This document shows, piece by piece, positions 59,665 through 64,000 of a DNA stretch of 64,000 nucleotides. The notes under the pieces were generated by a model. The model was not told the origin of the DNA, searched no databases, and saw only the letters and a list, made by a program, of their open reading frames with translations. This DNA comes from Castellaniella sp049671645. GTDB lineage: Bacteria; Pseudomonadota; Gammaproteobacteria; Burkholderiales; Burkholderiaceae_B. The stretch lies in the NCBI RefSeq assembly GCF_049671645.1, contig NZ_JBATVG010000002.1:15749-79748 (forward strand), written 5' to 3'. The position numbers and the translations under genes are program-made. Each line of letters opens with the position of its first letter. Within the stretch, counting starts at the first letter, position 1.

Positions 59665-61545
59665 TCAGAGCGCTTCGCGCAAGCGGCACTCGATGTCCAG
59701 TCCCAGATCATCGTAGCCCAGAATGTCCAGCATGATCTCCTGGCCGCGATCGAAAGCGGGCAGGCCATTGATGCGTGTCACCAGGGGGGCGCATGCCAGC
59801 CTCACCAGGTTTTCCCGCAGGACGTGTGCGCGGACTTCCTTCAGACCCTGTTGTTGCAGCCAGCGAATGCACCAATAGCGCTCCATCGAGGACTGGAATT
59901 CGCCCCACAGCGTGTATTGCGAATCGAAGGCCCCGATCAGGGCGTACAGATCGGCGTCCTTGGGCTTGAAGGGGGCGGCCAGGCGGGCCGAGACGCCATG
60001 TTCGGCGGCCGCCAGGATCTGCCCCTGGTTGATCAGGTCCACATAGCGGCGCAGCGGGGACGTGGACCAGATGTATTGCGGCACGGCGATGGATTCGTGC
60101 GGCAGCGCCTGGGTGGACATGCGCGTGCGCCCCATCTGTTGCGAACGGTAGATGCCCGGAACCCCGTGCCGGGCCAGCAAGGCGCCCCATTGGGTGTTGG
60201 TCAGGATCATGTATTCCGCGACCAGCCGCTCCAGCGGGGCGTTGCGCTGGCGGGGGATCAGCCGGATGATCGAGTCCGGGTCGTCGGCCGGGCCGTCCAG
60301 CTCGAAACTGTACTCCACCCGGTCGTTGTTTTCCGGCTTGCCTCGCGCCTGGTCGCGGGCGGCGCTCAGGTGCTGCGCGAACTCCCACAAGGGCCGCAGC
60401 CAATGGGCGTAGGGGACTTCGGCGTCCGGATCGGCCAGGGCTTCCGCCGTGATCGAGCCGCCGATGTGGTCATGGCGCAGGTTGGTCGTGACCCGGATGC
60501 GTTCCAGCCGGGTGTCAGTGGACAGGATTTCGCCGTCGTGCCGCCGGGCCGTGACATAGAGGGACAAGGCGGGTCGCCACTGACCCTCGTCCAGGGAAAA
60601 GGCGGCGATCAGTTCGCGCGGCAGCATGGGAATCTTGTCGCCCGGCATGTAGACCGTGGACATGCGGCTGCGGGCCATGTCGTCGAATGCGCTGCCGCGC
60701 GGGATGGCCAGGGCGGGCACGGCGATGTGGATGCCGACGCGCAGGGTGTCGTCGTCCGGCAGTGTGACCGACAGCGCGTCATCGATTTCCGTGGTGCTGG
60801 AGTCGTCCACCGAGTAGGCTTCGACGTCCGCCTGGGGCAGCTCCGCGCCCCACGGCTCGACGGCGACGGGCGGCCATTCGGTGCCCTTGGGGAAGTGCGT
60901 GGCCAGAAAGCGTTCGCGCATCATGGTCAGCGGGTCGGGCCACACGCCCAGCGACAGCAGCAGTTTTTCGGGGCTGGCGCCCAATTGCTGGATGGCGGCG
61001 TCGAAGGCCTTCCATTCCAGCGTGTTCTTGTCGGGCTGGTCCAGGAACGTGCGGGCGACGCTGCGCAAGGCCTCGGGCAGTTGGCCGGCGACCAGGGCAT
61101 CGGTCCATTGCTGCTGCTGTTCGGCCTGCAGGCGTTTCTTTTCGATGGCCGCCAAGGCGGCTTGCAGGATATCGGGCGGGGCCGGACGATAGGTGCCGCG
61201 CCCGCGCCGGTGGAAATAGGCCGGCGCGGCTGACAGGGCCAGGATCAAGGCCGTCTTTTCCACGGCGTCCGGCGCGTGGCCGAAATAATCTTCCGCCAGG
61301 GCGGCGGCCTCGAATTCCTCTTGTGGCGCGAATTCCCAGAGAAAATCCGGCTCCAGAGTCGCCGCCAGCGCTTCGGCGCTGGGCAGCAGCGTGTCGGGCG
61401 CCGGCTGTTCAAAAGTGAACAGCACGTTGTTGCGCTTGATCTTGCTGCGCTTGCCCGATACCGACTCCACCTGCAGCGAGGTGTCGGCTTCGGAGAAAAT
61501 CGTTTCGGCCTTGAGCTTGCCGGCGTCTTCGTAGAGAACGTGCAT
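59665..61545 (-). CDS. RNase II/RNB-domain ribonuclease
   Basis: A 626-residue 3'-5' exoribonuclease-type protein. The RNB catalytic centre is seen in AYSVDDSSTTEIDDALSVTLPDD, with the aspartate cluster, and the conserved blocks FDDMARSRMSTVYMPGDKIPMLP, EYSFELDG and YIWSTSPLRRYVDLINQGQI. It is of the short type without obvious tandem cold-shock domains and ends soon after the RNB domain, so it differs from E. coli RNase R. ATG 61545 is preferred; the frame runs upstream into mpl antisense-like sequence. Located between mpl and the TonB-like gene. Confidence 0.9.
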   Translation of the reverse strand: MHVLYEDAGKLKAETIFSEADTSLQVESVSGKRSKIKRNNVLFTFEQPAPDTLLPSAEALAATLEPDFLWEFAPQEEFEAAALAEDYFGHAPDAVEKTALILALSAAPAYFHRRGRGTYRPAPPDILQAALAAIEKKRLQAEQQQQWTDALVAGQLPEALRSVARTFLDQPDKNTLEWKAFDAAIQQLGASPEKLLLSLGVWPDPLTMMRERFLATHFPKGTEWPPVAVEPWGAELPQADVEAYSVDDSSTTEIDDALSVTLPDDDTLRVGIHIAVPALAIPRGSAFDDMARSRMSTVYMPGDKIPMLPRELIAAFSLDEGQWRPALSLYVTARRHDGEILSTDTRLERIRVTTNLRHDHIGGSITAEALADPDAEVPYAHWLRPLWEFAQHLSAARDQARGKPENNDRVEYSFELDGPADDPDSIIRLIPRQRNAPLERLVAEYMILTNTQWGALLARHGVPGIYRSQQMGRTRMSTQALPHESIAVPQYIWSTSPLRRYVDLINQGQILAAAEHGVSARLAAPFKPKDADLYALIGAFDSQYTLWGEFQSSMERYWCIRWLQQQGLKEVRAHVLRENLVRLACAPLVTRINGLPAFDRGQEIMLDILGYDDLGLDIECRLREAL

Positions 61546-61562
61546 AAAAACGGTAGATAAAG

Positions 61563-62972
61563 TCAGTGGGGGGGCTGGTCCGAAGCGGCGCCCGGCATGC
61601 GCCGGGCCAGCGCGTCCAGCAGTTTCAGGTGGATGCCGCCAAAGCCGCCATTGCTCATGATGAGCACATGATCGCCCGCCCGCGCATCGCGGCACAAGAT
61701 CTCGATCAGGCCAGACAGGTCGTGGCCTGTCCAGGCAAGGCGGTCGCCCAGCGGCGACAGGACCTGCGCGGCATCCCAGCCCAGCGCCTGCTTGCCGGCG
61801 GCCTCGCCGTAGCAATACACGCGGGTTGCCTGCGCCAGGGATTCGGGCAGGCGGGCGGCCATGGCGCCCAGCTTCATCGTGTTCGACCGGGGCTCCAGGA
61901 CGGCCAGGATGCGCGGGCCGGGGCCGATGCGCCGTCGCAGGCCGTCGATCGTGGTGGCAATGGCGCTGGGATGATGGGCGAAGTCGTCGTAGACCGCTAC
62001 CCCCTGTGCCGTGCCGCGCAGTTCCAGCCGCCGGCGGACTCCCTGGAAGGCATGCAGGGCCGCCAGCGCCGCCGGCACTGGGATTCCCGCGTGATGAGCG
62101 GCAGCCACGGCGGCCAGCGCGTTGGACTGATTGTGCAGTCCCGCCATCGACCAGTCCAGCCAGCCCTGCGCTTGCCCATCGTGCAGGATCCGGCAACGGC
62201 GGTCGTCGTCGGGGTCCGTGTGGGCCTGCCACAGCCCGCCGGGGCCGAAGGTGTCAACCGGTGTCCAGCAGCCCCGGCCCAGCACGCGGTCCAGCGCGTC
62301 GCTGGCGGCGGGACGGATGATGCGTCCGCTGGCGGGGATGGTGCGCACCAGATGGTGGAATTGGGTTTCGATGGCCGCCAGGTCCGGGAAGATGTCGGCG
62401 TGATCGAATTCCAGGTTGTTCAAGATGACCGTGCGCGGGCGATAGTGCACGAACTTGGATCGCTTATCGAAAAAAGCCGTGTCGTATTCGTCGGCCTCGA
62501 TGACGAAATGGGAGGATTGCGCCTGATAGCGCGCCGAAACCTGCAGATCGGGGGCGACCCCGCCGATCAGGAAATTCGCGGGCTGGCCGGCGTGTTCGAA
62601 AATCCAGGCCAGCAATGCGCTGGTGGTGGTCTTGCCGTGCGTGCCGGCCACCGCCAGCACATGTTGGCCGGGCAGTATGTGTTCCGCCAGCCACTGCGGA
62701 CCGGATATATAGGGCAGCCCGCGATCCAGGATGGCTTCCATCAGCGGATTGCCACGGCTGACGACGTTGCCGATGATGTACAGGTCCGCGCCCAGCCCGA
62801 TCTGGCCGGCTTCGAAGCCTTCGACCAGATCGATGCCCTGTTCGCGCAGTTGCGTGCTCATGGGGGGGTAGACGCCGGTGTCGCAGCCTGTGACCCGGTG
62901 CCCCGCCGAGCGGGCGATGAGGGCCAGGCCGCCCATGAACGTGCCGCAGATTCCCAGTATGTGTACGTGCAT
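61563..62972 (-). CDS. mpl: UDP-N-acetylmuramate:L-alanyl-gamma-D-glutamyl-meso-diaminopimelate ligase
   Basis: A 469-residue Mur-ligase relative that recycles the tripeptide from old peptidoglycan onto UDP-MurNAc. It begins MHVHILGICGTFMGGLALIARSAGHRVTGCDTGVYPPMST, has the ATP site VLAVAGTHGKTTTSALLAWI, and Mpl-type VIEADEYDTAFFDKRSKFVHYRPRTVILNNLEFDHADIF. It fits functionally with the AmpG-like permease at 20.7 kb. Its stop is 17 nt upstream of the nuclease start. Confidence 0.96.
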   Translation of the reverse strand: MHVHILGICGTFMGGLALIARSAGHRVTGCDTGVYPPMSTQLREQGIDLVEGFEAGQIGLGADLYIIGNVVSRGNPLMEAILDRGLPYISGPQWLAEHILPGQHVLAVAGTHGKTTTSALLAWIFEHAGQPANFLIGGVAPDLQVSARYQAQSSHFVIEADEYDTAFFDKRSKFVHYRPRTVILNNLEFDHADIFPDLAAIETQFHHLVRTIPASGRIIRPAASDALDRVLGRGCWTPVDTFGPGGLWQAHTDPDDDRRCRILHDGQAQGWLDWSMAGLHNQSNALAAVAAAHHAGIPVPAALAALHAFQGVRRRLELRGTAQGVAVYDDFAHHPSAIATTIDGLRRRIGPGPRILAVLEPRSNTMKLGAMAARLPESLAQATRVYCYGEAAGKQALGWDAAQVLSPLGDRLAWTGHDLSGLIEILCRDARAGDHVLIMSNGGFGGIHLKLLDALARRMPGAASDQPPH

Positions 62973-63045
62973 CGTATCCTCCGGGCTGTATTGTAGGGCC
63001 CAATGCTATGATGGTCCGGCAACAGGTTTCACAGTGGGTGATTTC

Positions 63046-63546
63046 ATGGACAGGCGCGTATTTTTGCGCACCGCTTCGGGGGCTTTGCTGGGTCTGGCCG
63101 CAGGCAGCAGGGCGGTCAGTGCGGCCATGCTGCCCGCTGATCCGGTGTTTGGCCGCTCGTTTGACGACCTGCGCGGCGCCAGCCAGGCCTTGTCCGCTTA
63201 TGTCGGCCGGCCCCTGGTGATGAATTTCTGGGCCAGTTGGTGCGCGCCCTGCGTGCGCGAAATGCCGCTGCTCGAATCCTTGCATCAACAACATCCCGAC
63301 CTGACGGTGCTGGGGCTGGCGATCGATACCCGTGCGAATGTCCTGCGATTTCTGGACAAGGTGTCGGTGTCCTATCCTTTGCTGCTCACAGGCACGCAGG
63401 GCATTCCCTTGATGCGTGAACTGGGCAACAAGGGCGGCGGCCTGCCCTTTACCGTCCTGTTCGATCGGCATGGGCGTGAAAGCTCCACGGTCGTCGGTGA
63501 ACTCAAGCCGGATGATTTGCAGGCGCGGGTCGCAAGGATACTTTAA
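63046..63546 (+). CDS. TlpA-like thioredoxin-fold protein, exported
   Basis: A 166-residue periplasmic thiol-disulphide protein. An N-terminal RRVFLR followed by a hydrophobic stretch (ASGALLGLAAGSRAVSA) looks like a twin-arginine or Sec signal. The redox motif is WCAPC (C66, C69) within MNFWASWCAPCVREMPLLESL, and the cis-proline loop reads GGGLPFTVLFD. It probably reduces periplasmic disulphides such as apocytochrome c. Divergent from mpl; the 74-nt gap must carry both promoters. Confidence 0.9.
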   Translation: MDRRVFLRTASGALLGLAAGSRAVSAAMLPADPVFGRSFDDLRGASQALSAYVGRPLVMNFWASWCAPCVREMPLLESLHQQHPDLTVLGLAIDTRANVLRFLDKVSVSYPLLLTGTQGIPLMRELGNKGGGLPFTVLFDRHGRESSTVVGELKPDDLQARVARIL

Positions 63547-63813
63547 GTTTCAATTTAATTGGCGGATAGCCCTTCCGCCCCCTATTTAATGGACAAATCG
63601 ACGGCTTTAGCGTAAAAAGGCGCTTTAAGGGCTGATGCGCTCAGGCTGTGGCTGCCTCTTTTCAGCAGACCCCTGGGTGTCACGTCAGATGTGGCCGTCG
63701 TGGATTTTCCCTGTTCGAATGCGGGGCGGACCGACGGCGTATTTGTTTCTGCCGCCCGCATTTCAATCAAGAATGGCCTGCTGGCGCGGGCCTGCTCACA
63801 GGAATCATTTCTC
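63547..63813 (+). other. 267-nt leader/gap before accB
   Basis: No gene is credible on either strand. The first 60 nt are AT-rich. It presumably carries the accBC promoter; aroQ, which precedes accB in Pseudomonas, is absent. Confidence 0.5.
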
Positions 63814-64000
63814 ATGGATCTCAGAAAGCTGAAAACACTGATCGACCTGGTGGCCGATTCGGGGATTGCCGAACTCGAAATCACCGAGGGCGAGGGCAAG
63901 GTCCGCATCGTCAAATTCTCCCAGACCCCGGTGGTCGCGCCGGCGCCGGTGGCTGCCCAGGTGATGGCGGCCGCGCCGGCCGCCGCGCCCGCCGCAGCCG
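63814..64000 (+). CDS. accB: Biotin carboxyl carrier protein of acetyl-CoA carboxylase (partial)
   Basis: The first 62 codons of accB. The N-terminus MDLRKLKTLIDLVADSGIAELEITEGEGKVRIVK is diagnostic and is followed by the start of an Ala/Pro-rich linker. The biotinyl domain lies beyond the window. AGGAA lies ten bases before the ATG. It carries the carboxyl group in the first step of fatty acid synthesis. Confidence 0.95.
   Translation, partial: MDLRKLKTLIDLVADSGIAELEITEGEGKVRIVKFSQTPVVAPAPVAAQVMAAAPAAAPAAA

Noticed and set aside
59521..61233. 570-codon frame opposite the RNB nuclease
   Set aside because: Antisense shadow; the minus-strand nuclease has intact catalytic motifs.

Overview
The window is GC-rich bacterial chromosome, almost fully coding. 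The gene order (rplU-rpmA-obgE-proB, mreBCD-mrdA-rodA divergent from gatCAB, metX-metW, rubA divergent from thiD-thiE-hemL, ftsEX-mutY, tlpA-like before accB) together with protein sequences reminiscent of Bordetella and relatives points to a betaproteobacterium of the order Burkholderiales, most likely family Alcaligenaceae. I cannot fix the genus from sequence alone. Nearly everything is core housekeeping; accessory-looking DNA is limited to a stretch next to a tRNA-Arg gene (about 13.8-15.6 kb) and to intergenic structured repeats.

Layout. 1-2.1 kb: end of a peptide-type ABC importer operon (permease tail and two ATPases). 2.2-4.6 kb: AGCS alanine/glycine symporter divergent from a receiver-like/Fis-type regulator. 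4.6-10.3 kb: hemE, priA and rep, with an AT-rich interval carrying DnaA boxes between hemE and priA. 10.3-13.6 kb: small cationic protein, enoyl-CoA hydratase plus nitronate monooxygenase, membrane-anchored dihaem cytochrome c. 13.8-15.6 kb: tRNA-Arg(CCG), vapBC, a transglutaminase-like orphan. 15.6-18.5 kb: DapA-family aldolase, gshA, a stand-alone LuxR-type HTH. 18.8-23.1 kb: metX-metW, AmpG-like permease, SBF-like transporter. 23.2-26 kb: YjfB-like protein, exonuclease III, DODA-type dioxygenase, pyrE. 26-26.8 kb: two copies of a long structured repeat. 26.8-30 kb: gatCAB. 30.3-36 kb: rod-shape operon mreBCD-mrdA-rodA. 36-38.8 kb: ftsE-ftsX-mutY. 38.9-42.4 kb: OmpA-like lipoprotein, a second pair of structured repeats, thiC with a TPP riboswitch. 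42.4-45.8 kb: two regulators, dadA and its Lrp-type regulator. 45.8-50.2 kb: proB, obgE, rpmA, rplU, argJ. 50.4-55.2 kb: MarR regulator, hemL-thiE-thiD, rubredoxin, yqgE-ruvX. 55.2-64 kb: plsC-like acyltransferase, apaH, lptG, mtgA, TonB-like protein, RNB-family nuclease, mpl, TlpA-like protein and the start of accB.

Functionally the window covers cell-wall growth and recycling (mre/mrd/rodA, mtgA, mpl, ampG-like, ftsEX), cofactor synthesis (haem: hemE, hemL; thiamine: thiC, thiD, thiE; glutathione: gshA), amino acid metabolism (metXW, proB, argJ, dadA/lrp), tRNA-dependent amidation (gatCAB) and replication restart (priA, rep). The most unusual material is non-coding. Two convergent intergenic gaps (after pyrE and after the OmpA-like gene) each hold an inverted pair of roughly 200-nt elements. 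Within each pair the junction sequences are conserved while the long stems differ in sequence but stay fully paired. That covariation is what a conserved structured RNA or structured single-stranded DNA element would leave. A dyad, AGGGTNNACCCT, is also shared by the regulator/symporter promoter region and the promoter of the 75-residue protein.
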